Positions 51,965-63,375 of a stretch of DNA of 64,000 bases are shown one piece after another (the stretch's first letter is position 1; each line of letters begins with the position of its first letter). Both the position numbers and the translations under genes were made by a program. The notes under the pieces were generated by a model that was given only the letters and a program-made list of their open reading frames with translations, was not told where the DNA came from and did not search any database. Source of the DNA: Zopfochytrium polystomum (taxonomy: Eukaryota; Chytridiomycota; Chytridiomycetes; Chytridiales; Chytridiaceae); NCBI GenBank assembly GCA_025765615.1, contig JAIVFJ010000067.1:186001-250000 (forward strand). Direction: 5' to 3'.

Positions 51965-54194
51965 ATGCGTCTTTTCGCCGCTGCGGGGTGGGTAGCTACC
52001 ACCGCGGCATTCGCCGCTCCACTCGTCGAAGCCGCCACAGCCATTCAAGGAACTCAGTGCACCGCCTACTCTTACAATGGCACTCTGTGTCCAGCCTCCG
52101 TCATGACGTACTCAACCTCAGTTCCCACAGCGAACCAAGCTGCAACAGAAGCCGCCCTCAGCAGCAATCTGGGTCTGGTCCAAATAGCCAAGGAGGACAC
52201 TAATTGCTTCAATAGTCTTGTAGCCCTGGCTTGCGCAGCGGCCTTCCCTCAGTGTGATAAAGGTAGGCGGAACCGTAGCACCTGTTTTTTCTTTTATCTC
52301 TGACGACGCTTGCTACATAGGTGTTACGAAGATTCCTTGCAAGTCATCCTGTCAAACGGCAGTCTCCACGTGCAGTGCATTTGCGCAGGCCAAGAACCTT
52401 GTTAGCGTGCTGAATGCGGCGGTCCAAAACTGTGAGCAGCTCTCCTCAGCCGACACCGAGCCTCTGCCAGACACCAATTGCCTTGCACCTGCTGTTATAG
52501 CGGCAGCTGCAACAAATGGAACTACAACCACCCCGACTACGACGACGTCGATCCCGTCAGTGTGCCCGAAGTTTTTCAAGCCAGCATCCAACCTTAACTT
52601 CACCTCCAACCCCAACTGTGCGGCTTCGGGTTGCTGTGTGCCCTGCCCCGCCACGAACTACTTTTATCCCTCCGGCAAATACGATGCCGTTGTTACGATG
52701 GATATCGTTCTGAATCTGATCTCCTCCACCCTAATGGCTTACGTCGCCGTGTCCTGGTCAGTTCTGCCTGGCCGTCGCACTCACCCAGGAGACATTGTTC
52801 TCCATTTCAGTACGTGTCAAACCTTTCCAATGGCACAGTCCACTCTAACTTGATTCAACCCAGGTTTGGCAAATATGGTATGGCACTCCTGCCATTATTT
52901 CCTTCTTGGCCACCCTCAGCGCATCCAATGTGCGGACGAAGTTACTTTAGCAACCTCATCGAACAATGTTCTTTGTGGTGTGATGGGCGCAATTCTTGTT
53001 CTTGCGATCAACGCGGCAGTGTACTGGGCTGCGTACATGATCTTCAACTTGCATGCGACCATTGTCTGGCGATCGTCCATCTTCGAGCGCTTCAAGCCCC
53101 TTGGCGTAGTGTTCTGCTGGGGAGTTGCCGCGGTGTTCACGTTTATCCCTCTTTTGCTGAACAAGGTCGATGCCTCGAGTGGTTTTGCTTGCGTCGTTGC
53201 TCCGGACAGTGCGAACTTATTGCTCTTTACTATGACTGGAATCTTCGCGTTCCCTGCCTTTTTCATCAATACGGCCACTATGATCTACATCATCGTTGTG
53301 GCTCGCGCCTCCACTACATCGCAAGGCGGCACGCAAGGGTCCTCGTGGAATGCAAATCAAGATGGTGTAAAGCCAGTCTCAGCACGCCGGCAGATTTTAT
53401 CTCTCCTGAAACTGAATTGGCGCGCGCTACTTTTGGGTTTAACCTTTATTTTGGCGTACACTACCTACTTCATCTTTTTCAACTTGCTCGTGATTCCAAA
53501 CTCGAACGTCAACTCGACAACCCCGTGGGTTCAGGAATGGTCGGCTTGCGTTCTTTCTTCGACTGCGGCTACAAACCAAGACACACAAACCGAATGTGCG
53601 AACAAAGTTGCGAAACAAAATGTTCCTGCCTATGGTCTTCTGGTCTTCGCGAACATTATAACGTCGACCGTCGGAACTATCACGTTCTTCATCTTTGGCG
53701 CAAACCTTCAAGTATTGCAAGACTGGATTCTTCAATTCCAACGCTGCTGCGGCGGAGGCCGACGGCGCAGCCAGGCTGACGAGGCGATGCAGGTGTATGA
53801 ACAGCGGCAAGTTGCATCACCTCCAGCACAGAAGTACTCTTCACAAGACATGTACAGCCAGCAATCCTCTCAGCTCAACAGTGGCTCTTACTACGTTGCC
53901 CCCACTACAATGGGCAGCGGGCAGCCGCAGTTCGACCCGTACCAAGCCCAACAGCAGAGCCAATTTTCCACACCGACTTACCCACAATCTGGCTTGAACA
54001 GTGGGTCAAACTACTCTTACCCGTCGGCCCAACAGGCACAGTCGCAACCTTACGCAAATGGACAGGGGATGTATGGAGCCGGTATCCAAACCATGCAGCA
54101 ACCGCCCTTGCAACAATCCGGCTATTACGGCTCTCCTCAACCCCAGCAGCAAGCCTACGGCGGGGGTGGTCAGTACGGCCAACGGCAGTGGTAG
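51965..54194 (+). CDS. Frizzled/Smoothened-like 7TM receptor 3 (about 705 aa)
   Basis: Third member of the family in the window. Three exons in phase: 51965-52262, 52321-52809, 52864-54194. The signal peptide MRLFAAAGWVATTAAFAAPL is followed by a Cys-rich domain (GTQCTAYSYNGTLCPASVM, NCFNSLVALACAAAFPQC, IPCKSSCQTAVSTC), a Thr-rich linker, the neck GCCVPCPATNYFYP, and seven TM segments with LPGRRTHPGDIVLHFS, GHPQRIQC, AYMIFNLHATIVWRSSIFER and RRQILSLLKLNWRALLLG. The tail (about 150 residues) is Gln/Ser/Tyr-rich like that of receptor 1. Intron 1 is at the position shared with receptors 1 and 2; intron 2 (in HF|S) is private to this gene. Ligand unknown. Confidence 0.9.
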
Positions 54195-55432
54195 TTCGTT
54201 ATCTTTGCACGACTCCGCCCTTTTTGCCATCCTTCATAATGCGTGTGCCGGCCTTCCCTGTTTGTTTCTCGCTCTCGAAGTTGGCAGCGGTCTACTGACT
54301 TTTCGAGTTGGTTCTTTCCCGTTTTCCTTTTAACGCTTGTCTATCCTGCCTTGCCTATTCTCATGGCACCAATTTTACTGGAGTCAATGCTTCGCCTCTA
54401 CTGTCACGAAAGATCTCGGACAGTTGTAGCCAGCCTCCTGGTAGTGTTCTGTCCGTCGAAAGTGGGTCTTTAGAGTTTCTATTTCTCTTTCCTTTGGAAT
54501 GAATTGATGAGAGACTTGCATTGAAAATTTGTTTAAATTGGCACTTCTCCCGCTCGAACAGCAATCCCCGCCCGAGCTACCCCTTCCAACCATGCGCGCT
54601 ATCAGCCTTTTGAAGGCTTATAGGCTCTTTGAGAGAACATGTCCCTGTTTGTGCGAATATATACTGGTAGGGCAACTAGTTTCTGCTCCCACAGGCGGCG
54701 CGACCGATGCCCAGAGGCAGGACCAGAGCTGCCCTGCCCGACGGATCCGCCAGTTTTCCAAGATAGATTTATAATGATGTGCCATTGCTTTGGCTGTAAC
54801 CCCCAAAGGCTGTCTTCAGTTCATGGAAGACCTAAATAAGAACCGACCAGGCAGGCCCACATCCTTCCACGAGCTCAACCTTAAAAAAAAAAAAATTTAA
54901 AAAAAAATCGAATTTGCCAAGTTTTTCGACTTGTGGTAAAACTGCTGAAACAGGCGTGAAAGCTTTCTCCACTATTTTAGACGAGCGACAACGACCCCAA
55001 AGAAACAGACAACGACAAAAAAAGTACAAAATTATAATGAAAAGGAAACAGAAGTGTTTAGAAAAATAAATGAGAGGATCAGTGGTCATTGACAACAGCA
55101 TCAAGTTAACACAAACCGGACACATTAACAAGGTCCCCTCTAAAGGGGATTTTTTGTCTCTCCACACATGAAATATTGGATTGTCCCATACATGTTGACA
55201 GCAGCCACGATGTCACAGTCCTACATGGTTCTGAGGCTGTTGACCTCAGGATTGCATCAACTTGGGACCGCGACTGTCATTGGCTGTTGTTTCGCTCTAC
55301 ACAGACTCGACATCGTTGCATTTGGTTAGAAAGAGACAGAGAAGAGAGAGAGTAGAGAGAGGAGAGAGAGAGAGAGAGATGAGAGAGAGGAGAGGATGAG
55401 AGAGAGAGATGAGAGAGAGGAGAGAGAGAAGC

Positions 55433-55480
<48 letters not shown>

Positions 55481-56099
55481 GAGAGAGCGAAGAGAGAGAG
55501 AGAGAGCGAGCGAGACAGAGAGAGATAGTAAGTAGTACGCCAATGGAATATGTAAAGAGCAGCAGGGACGTGCCAGGACACTCTGAACTACTTGCCCCAC
55601 TTTCTTCTTTCTCCCTTTCGGAGCTTACCCCCTGTTGGTCCTGCTTTGATGTGCAGAACTCATCAATGTCAACGACTTTGAGAACGAGCAGGTGCTTTTC
55701 GGCCGCCTGTCGAAATATCAAATTGGGAACACACTGACCACGAAGGTGGGAAGAAGTGGCAGGATTGGAGAAGAACTTAGTCCTATTTCCAATCGCTACC
55801 ACAGTGTCTTCTTTTCTGGATTTTCAAAGGGAGGTTGGATGTAATAATGTCAACTAAAAAATGAAACGGGAACACAAGCTTCCTCACAAGAGAGTCAAAA
55901 GACGATGTGTTGAAGCGATACTGCCTCTCAAGAAGTCAGTGCCAGTACCTCGCCTTGTTGCCAGTTTGGTTTGATTTTTTTTTTGTTCTAATTAATTTTT
56001 TGGAGGGGTTTAATAAATATTTAGTTTTCAATGAAAACACCTAGTGGTGATAAGGTTGGAAATTATTACCAAAAAGGATTGAGCACAGAATATGATGAA
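54195..56099. other. Intergenic with GA-rich microsatellite (55328-55525)
   Basis: The 3' flank of receptor 3, then A-rich sequence (54882-54910), then about 200 bp of interrupted GA repeats. ORFs on both strands through the GA tract are Glu/Arg or Leu/Ser repeat translations. No gene supported. Confidence 0.5.
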
Positions 56100-56356
56100 G
56101 ACAACATATTCTTCCATCCAAGGAGTCTTGGGTGTCATCAGAACTCGCTCCAACTCTTGGCGTCCAGCCTCTCAGCTCTCTTCTTGGCATAGAGATTGGA
56201 TTGTGGCCTGTCAACTCGTGCCACTCACTGTTGCCAATATGGACTGGCTTGAAGTGGGGAATATAGTCGCAAAAACAGCAGTTGCTGTCCTGGCCATGCT
56301 CACATGGATGTCGGCTGTTCCACCAAGGCTTCTTGTCTTTGCGCTACAAAGCAGTC

Positions 56357-56778
56357 CCTGGTGTTAGGCGGAACTGAATGGTTAGCAGCAAGAGGCACAA
56401 GACGGACCCGAACCTATTGTGACTGTCAGTTATCATTCTCACGATGCCCATGGGAGAGGGAGCCACTGCCAATGCAGACCTGGGCGCTGGCTTGCGCTGA
56501 TGACAAATACTCCGAGTATGAAGTGGAATGGAAACCCGGTGTCAACAGTTTTCCTCCTCCTCTGCCCAAGCAGATAATATAGGAGAGGTTTCACCCTGTG
56601 CCGGTCACGCTTGCCTAGCAACTATTACAGCGTGCATATCATCATCATGTATCAATAATTCATAACAGAGTTTTTTCTCCTTCTCTCCAAGTTGGGGAGA
56701 AGGACCATTCACAAACACACATCTCCACTTCATTCACTCCTTCCACTCACTCACTCAGAGTAGACTGTTTACACCTGG
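56357..56778 (+). mobile_element. Solo LTR-A (412 bp) with CCTGG target-site duplication
   Basis: TGTTAGGCGGAACTG...GACTGTTTACA at 56362-56773, flanked by CCTGG (56357-56361 and 56774-56778). This defines the exact LTR-A ends. It lies within a decayed minus-strand coding region, whose reading continues on both sides. Confidence 0.93.
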
Positions 56779-56782
56779 TTTC

Positions 56783-57290
56783 CTCTTCCTTCTCTTTTTC
56801 ACTCGACCTCCCCTGCTGTCGTCATCCTCAGCTTGCAAGGGGCTGTCATCATCCACATCGACTGTGTCTTCCCCAAATGTTTTTCTATTCCTTGACACTG
56901 GTCCTGCTTGTCATCCTCATGCATAAAGTCATCATCATCAACATCTGCAGTGGCGTCCACATCCAAAGGCCGTGCTGCAGTCCGCGTACGAAGATCTTGA
57001 GGTGATGTGGACGTGAAGATGTCTCTCATGCCGGGATCAGCAATGACAAGTGGATAATCGCCAAGTTTTGTCCAGTCAAAGCGTTCTCCACTGCTGTGAG
57101 TTTTCTTCTTCTTCTCCACATATCTCTTGACCAGAAACGAGATGCTGTGACTGTCAGTGGCGATGGTGCCTGTGAAGAACTTTTCACTGACTTTTGGTTG
57201 CTGACCAGCTGGCAGGAGTCCAGGGAGCCTTTGGAAGCGCTTCTATTTCAGGTCAATGACTTGATTGTGAAATTCTTTGTTGGTTGCAGC
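56783..57290 (-). pseudogene. Decayed coding region with a TnpB/Fanzor-like RuvC-I segment
   Basis: A minus-strand frame reads FHNQVIDLK, a stop, then KRFQRLPG... and FFTGTIATDSHSISFLVKRY, a Lys/Ser linker, FDWTKLGDYPLVIADPGMRDIF, then an acidic stretch (DVDDDDFMHEDD). A 'TDg.S.S' strand followed about 40 residues later by 'V.a.DPG.rd...T' is how the first RuvC motif appears in Fanzor proteins, eukaryotic TnpB relatives known in chytrids. The downstream half, with the other RuvC motifs and zinc finger, is not recognisable. A solo LTR-A is inserted at 56362, after which minus-strand sequence with PCEHGQDSNCCFCDYIPHF continues. At least two in-frame stops are present. The assignment rests on motif resemblance only. 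Confidence 0.4.
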
Positions 57291-57330
57291 CTTGGTAAAG
57301 CAGACACAGTTGCAGGGTTGGGTTTGTGAC

Positions 57331-57995
57331 AGGAAAGAAAAAAATTTTTTAGGAAGAGTGGTAAAGTTTGTGCAGTGAACAAAGAATGGATGATTCAGCT
57401 TACTTTGAGCGCTGAGAAAGTAGCACTTGAAGTAGCCATCGTAACAGGCGCGCAGCCCTTTGGGGTCCGGCAGGCAAAAGGCCCCCGTGCGAGCAAATGC
57501 GTTGATGAGGTAAACTTGGAAGGGACCCCTTTCTTATGACCTGCCCTACGAGCTGCGATGGGCGCGGTGGGTGTCTGGTGTTGAGGACGACAGAGATGGC
57601 GGCCAGTCGCGCACCCCTCCAAGAAAAAAAGCAATAAAAGCACCGAGTTAGGGCAACCTCTAATATTCGCCGACATCCCCTTTCTACGGATTGCGGTGTG
57701 CTTGTGGGGAGTCGACAATGCACACAAAAGAAATGCCTCCTTTAAGAAGTTAGGAACAGATAATAAAAGCCCAGTTCGCGAAAATGAGAGGGAAAGAAAT
57801 AAGTTGGCCGCAAGAAACCCTGGCAGCATTCATAGGTAAGGTGCAGGACTGGCGGCCGAAAGGTGTCACAGTAGCGAGGGAGAAAAAAAAAGAGAATGGC
57901 CCAACTTGGCACAGACTAACGAAGAAAAAGCAAACGGAATTTTGGTTGAGTGGGCGCTGGGGAGAGAGCGCCACATGAAAAACGGAAGTGCGCGC
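57331..57995. other. Intergenic, 3' of the WSC gene
   Basis: Minus-strand ORFs of 107-144 codons (57395-57829) lack domain features or splice logic. I do not call a gene. Confidence 0.4.
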
Positions 57996-60900
57996 CTATA
58001 AAGAGGAGACCACTTGATACACGCTGAGCGCGTTCCCGCCACCGCAGATCGCCGTCGAATCGCCGTTGCACGCCATATTGCAGTTTGTCGACGCGACGCG
58101 TTGGAACGAATTCGTCCCGCTGCAGTAGCATTCACCGCCGTACTCGATGCCGAAGAAGGCGAGAGTGCCGTTTCCGTACCACGCGCCACCTGGCGCGAGC
58201 CTGGAATCTACATTCATGTTCCGCTGGCAGATCTGGTAGCACAGAGCGACCGACATGGACGAAAACTCCGTAGAGTTTTGCACGCTCCCCGCCAAAAGGC
58301 GCGACGAGTTGATGTTGTCCGTCAGGCAGCCAATGCTGGTGTACTTGGCGGTTGAGGCGGCCGTTTGTGACGGCGCCTCCGACGACGACGGGGTCGCTGA
58401 TTGGGAAGTTGAGGACGACGACGACGACGACGACGACGGGGCGTTGTACTGGTACACGGATAGTGCGTTCGGCCCGCCGCAGATCGTCGTCGAGTCGCCT
58501 TTGCAGGTCATTGTGCAAGCTGTCGACACCGACCTGGTGAAGTTGGACGTGCTGCTGCAGAAGCATTCTTGAGAGTATTCTACTCCAAGGAACAAAGGGC
58601 CGACCGGAGAGAGACGCGCGTCGGTCTGGCGGGCTTCCAAGCAAATGGCAGCACAGAGAGGAATCGTCATAACTGGGCTTGTTGTGTCGTTTTGGAAACC
58701 ACCTTGCAAGGTGCGCTGACCATTTACATTGTCAGCATAGCACTCAAGGTGGGACCAGTCAGCGACGCTTGCTATTCCTGAAGGTGTCGGAGAAGCCACA
58801 GCGGAAGATGACGAGGACGTTGGCGCGGAGGTTGGCGTGGGGGCTGACGGGGTGTACTGATACACAGACAGAGCACTAGGGCCGCCGCACACGGTCAGAG
58901 CGTCACCGCGACAAGCCATGGTGCAAGCTGTAGAAGGCGAACGAGTGAAGGTGGAAGAGCTGCTGCAATAACATTCCTGGGAGTACTCAACCCCTAAGAA
59001 TAGAGAACCAGTCGGCGAAAGGCGCGAGTCGGTTTTACGGGCTTCCAGGCAGATTGTTGCGCAAAGGGGAATTGTCATGACAGGGTAAGTTGTGTCGTTT
59101 TGGAAACCGCCTGGAAGTGTGTGGGTTCCGTTGATGTTGTCGCCGAGGCAGTCCACGAAGGTCCAATCGGAGACGTTTGCAACGCCGATTGGTGTCGGTA
59201 CTGCAGAGGGTGTAGCCGTCGTCGTCGAGGTTGACGTGGGCAAGCTCGACGACCCATCCCGCTTGTATACAGTCAATGCATTTGGTCCACCGCAGGCCGT
59301 CGTTGCGTCGCCGTTGCAAGCCAGTGTGCATGCAGTGCTCAGTGTATTGTTGAACGAGGAAGTGCCGCTGCAGTAGCACTCCTGCGCATACTCGACACCA
59401 AAAAATAGTTCTGATCCGTACCATTTACCGCCTGCCAACAGATCGGGAGCGACGCCGAGCTTCTCGGAACAGATTTGGGCGCATAGAGGGAGAGTCATGT
59501 TTGCACTAGTGCTCGAATTTTGGTACCCTCCCGCAAATAGACGACCGTTGAAGTTGTCCACCAAGCAGCCGACGTAAGAATATCCGGTGATATTTGGCGT
59601 AATCAAAGGCGTTCCTGATCCACCACCACCACCACCACCGCCACCAGCAGGAGGTGGCGTCGGAGTGGGCGACCCGGTGTACGCATAATTGTAGAACACA
59701 TCTAGGGCATTCGGACCGCCGCAGTTTTCAGTTGCGTCGCCGTTGCAGGGAGTGCGCGTGCTGTTCTTGTAGCACGTGTCGATGGTGCTTGCTGCGACCG
59801 AGCTGCCTCCATAACACTCGCCCTTGTATTCTAGCCCACACCACTGAAGGCCAGCCGCTTCACAAAGACTGAGGCAAATCTCAACAGTCATGTACGGCGA
59901 TGCAGAGCCAGTTACACCTGTAGGGAGTGTGCGTGGGTTGCTGTCGTAGAAGCAGTTCATGTACGCCCATCCAGTCGAAACGTTCGAGAAGATATTGTGA
60001 TTGATTTGGTGTGGTGGGTAAGTCACTCCCTCAAAGTTGAGGATTTGAAGGCCAGATGTGGCATCATCCGTGTTGAGAACATATTCTCCGGTGGAGGTTG
60101 TGTTTGGAGTGGCGATAGGAATGAGTCCGTTCGCGAATGTGACTGAGAAGGTAATATTGCCTCCAGCTGGAATCTGCTGACCCTCATAAACAGCCGTTTC
60201 TGGGGCTGTTATATTTCCTGAAAGTGGGAGCTTACTCTTGGTTATAGTTAAAACTGTTGCACCAATATTCTTGAGAATAACGATGCGGCTCTGCGACTGC
60301 CACGACGTCAACGGTGAGAAAGTCATGTTGAGGTTGCTGCCGAACGTTCCGTCAGGATTCTGGGTCAAAATCTGAAGAACAGGCGGGCCTGCCGAGGATC
60401 CCGTCAAAAGAACGTCCAGGGAACCGCCGTTCGAGCCCACTGCGAATGTCGAGCTGTACTTCCCATCAGTCTTGGGGTCGAAGAGCACCGACACAGTTAC
60501 AGAGCCTCCTGAGGGCAAGACGGTTCCAACTGCAGGAGCGTCTACTACGGTGAATCCGCCGCTGGGAAGGCCTACAGATGTGAAGGTCAGAGGCTTGGCT
60601 CCGTTGTTTCCAACGATGAGAGTTTTCCGGAACGGTCCAGACCCAGTGACAACTCCTTCGAAATTCAAGTTCGTCGGGCTGAGCGCAAGGTTCGGGCCGT
60701 TAACAATTCCAGAACCACGAAGGGCAGCAAATGTTAAAACAGTGGCTGTCCCCTTCGTGGGATTCGTGGTGTAGTTTGTTGCGAGGTCTAGCGTGCCAGT
60801 TGCAGTGTACGTTCCTGTCGGAGTAAACTTGACGGTGAAAGAGAGTGTGCCTTCCGTGGAAAGTGTTGTTGGCAGCGTCGGCTTGGTGACGATGGTGAAA

Positions 60901-63002
60901 TTGCCATTTGAAAAGGTGAATGACTTGACTAGCACTGGCAGTTGTGCAGTGAAGATCACGGTCAGAGTAGAGGTATTACCAATGAAAACAGATCCATAGT
61001 CGGCAGCAGTCGCTGTGACAGGTGAGAAGGTCGGAGACCCAATGATTATGAGCCGGCCATCCGAGGTAGGAGCGTAAACCGTCCCGTTTCCAAAGCCGAG
61101 CCCGGCAAATTTCGAATGCGGCCCCGTTCCTGTAACTTGGTACGAGAAGATCTTGGTGAGGCTGCCGCGAACGGGGACGGCCGAGTAAGCAGCGACTTCT
61201 CCGGTGTAGGTCCAGACAAGTGCGGAGCCTGCTGCACCGTTAAGAGAGCTGATCATTGGTGAGGCCGCGCCGAACGGAAGGATGTCGGTGGTCTGAGCGA
61301 TTTGAGTGAACGTTGGGATATTGTCGGAGACTGTATAGCCAAAAACAAGCAGTGGCTGGGCGATTGGCTGAACATAGACAAAGCCTCCTTCCCCAGGGTA
61401 AGCGGCCGCTTGGGAGTAAATTGGTGAACCAGGAGTTACCTTAGAGAGGCATGTGTCAATTAAAGCTTCACAGCGCAGACCGCAATTCTTACCGATCCTA
61501 GAATTTTGTCGCCACTGCTTGGGCCCATGTCGAATCCGCCGAGGCTGTCGGCATTCAAAAAGTACATCTGTCCCGCTTTGCCTCCGGCAGCGGCAACATG
61601 AGGAACCGAGGTTGTCCCAAAATAGTCAGGTAAAAGAGTAATGCCGCCGGCTCCGAAATCGCGGTCAGCTCCATTCAATGCAACATAGTTGAAAGGTGTG
61701 AAAAAGTCTGCCACCGAGAGTTTTCTTCGTGGACGCGTCTGCAGCAAGGCCAATGATAGACATTCCCAGCAGGCGGGACCCGCTCGATCCGGGGGTAGGA
61801 GAAACGAGCGGAGACTCGTTACCGTTACCAGTGACGACAAACAGCTTGCCATTCCTATCCACAGCCGGGCCGGCGCCAGACATCCAAATGCCAGCACCAC
61901 CTTTGTCCGTTGTCAGGAACGACGAAGTCGAGTAAACGGAGGTGACCGCTGAGCTGCTAATGTCAACACCAATGACCCATCCGGTGTAGTTGAACTTGTA
62001 AAGAAATTAGACGGAACGGGGAGTTTAGTTGCTTTCAGTAACGAAATCAAATGCAGGATTACATACGAAATCGCAGTGTCCCCCAAACGCTCCATAGACG
62101 ATGTTGCCAACGAGGGCAAGGCCCGGTCGCTGAAGGTGTTTCCCCCCTTCAAAGACAAGCGTCGGATCTATTCCAGAGGGCAGCCCATCTATCTCCAACG
62201 GATAGTTTGGCTTTTCCTGCAGGGTCATAACGTCCACTGCGTGAAATCGGTACCGTCCTGAACTTACGCCGCCGGCAGTCGGAGTCGAGTATGTCTATTA
62301 AATGGAGTCAGCATGTAATGCAAGTGCAGGTCTTTGGGGGGGGAGTCGCACCTTTGAATAGAAGTAGGCTGTTGACGTTGCTGGATCAATAACGGGGGTG
62401 CCGGTAATTCCGACCCATGTCCCGTCGATGTCGCCGCAAGCTGGAATGTCGTTCTTCCGATTGAATGGGACATCCACATTCCTCGATGCGATAACAGTTC
62501 CATTCACACCATCCACTGCATAGATGTTGTTGGTCTCCGTGGCCACAAATACAATCTGGTGGGGATAGTCTGGGTAGGTGTACACGCTAGGTAGAAACAG
62601 AACGAGCAGTAAGGATGGAGTGTGAAACCGGGAATGGAAACAAGCTCTCGCTTACAGTGGGGTTGCAAAAATACGTTCTGGATTGAATGAGTTGACCGGA
62701 GGAAGAGATACCGACTGCAGCAGGCCGAATGCCGTCGTGCCGACGATAGCAGGGTCCAAGTTGGCGTTTGGTCTGCGTGGACATGTAAACGGTGGAACAT
62801 TCCTGGTGAGCTCTCCACTTTGACAGGCTCAGCGCCCCAACGCTCTTTCTCTCTCTCTCTCTCTCGCATCGACGACTCACAGGTATCCTGCGCGATCGTT
62901 CGAGCCGCGGTAGGTCAGATAGTCAACCGATGATGATCCAGCCGCGGCTGCCGCTGCCAGGGCCAATGCGACAAGGGCGATGGGTGGGAGCCTGGACCGC
63001 AT
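57996..63002 (-). CDS. Secreted PQQ-like beta-propeller protein with five WSC domains (about 1,540 aa)
   Basis: Predicted extracellular or cell-wall protein; WSC domains bind carbohydrate. Exons in phase: 63002-62881, 62802-62656, 62586-62352, 62294-62067, 61994-61780, 61724-61493, 61439-57996. The 61780/61724 junction is the least certain (weak donor GTCCCG; a frame change must occur there). Signal peptide MRSRLPPIALVALALAAAAA. Residues about 30-470 look like a quinoprotein-type propeller (IVFVATETNNIYAVDGVNG, GTPVIDPATSTAYFYSK, RYRFHAVDVMTLQEK, KLFVVTGNGNES, MYFLNADSLGGFD). Residues about 480-860 hold immunoglobulin-like ASH/choice-of-anchor-type repeats (SFTVKFTPTGTY, VSVLFDPKTDGKYSS). From about 875 on are five Cys-rich WSC domains, each ending CNGD/CRGD/CKGD...CGGPNAL-type, linked by Ser/Thr/Pro and poly-Gly spacers. 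No membrane anchor follows, so secretion is likely. WSC 3 and 4 are very similar, suggesting recent duplication. Confidence 0.85.
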
Positions 63003-63375
63003 GGTCGTCTGTGGGAAGGTCGGTCGCTGTTGTTGCCTCTTGTCTGTCTGTATCTATTGTGAGGCTGTCTCACTCTAAAGAACGCAAACCACTACAAAAA
63101 AAAAAGAAAAAAAGAAAACAAAAAAAAAGTGAGAGCTGTGTGTGGCCTCCAGCAGCGTTCGCTGCCATATCGGGAAGGAATGAAAGGAAAACAACAACAA
63201 TCTTGAAAAAACTTCCTTTTTCATGTCCGATATGCTTGTCGGATCCCTGTCTCTTTTGTGCTGTCTTTCTGCGATGATCCAGAGTGCAAATGACCATCGA
63301 TGACTGCCTCTTGCTTGGCACAGAGCGTGATCAAAAAAGCCCACAACACCAAAATTGCCATTGCCAAGACGCCCT
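63003..63375. other. Intergenic between WSC and Sel1-repeat genes
   Basis: Promoter side of the WSC gene and 3' flank of the Sel1-repeat gene. It contains an A-rich tract (63093-63128) and no supported ORF. Confidence 0.5.

Noticed and set aside
52631..53779. 382-codon plus ORF overlapping receptor 3
   Set aside because: Alternative frame of receptor 3; the spliced frame carries the conserved 7TM motifs.
55297..55802. Ser/Leu- and Glu/Arg-rich ORFs of 94-158 codons
   Set aside because: Microsatellite translation without domain or splice evidence.
57395..57829. 144-codon minus ORF downstream of the WSC gene
   Set aside because: No domain, and no initiation context or neighbouring exon that would make it a gene.
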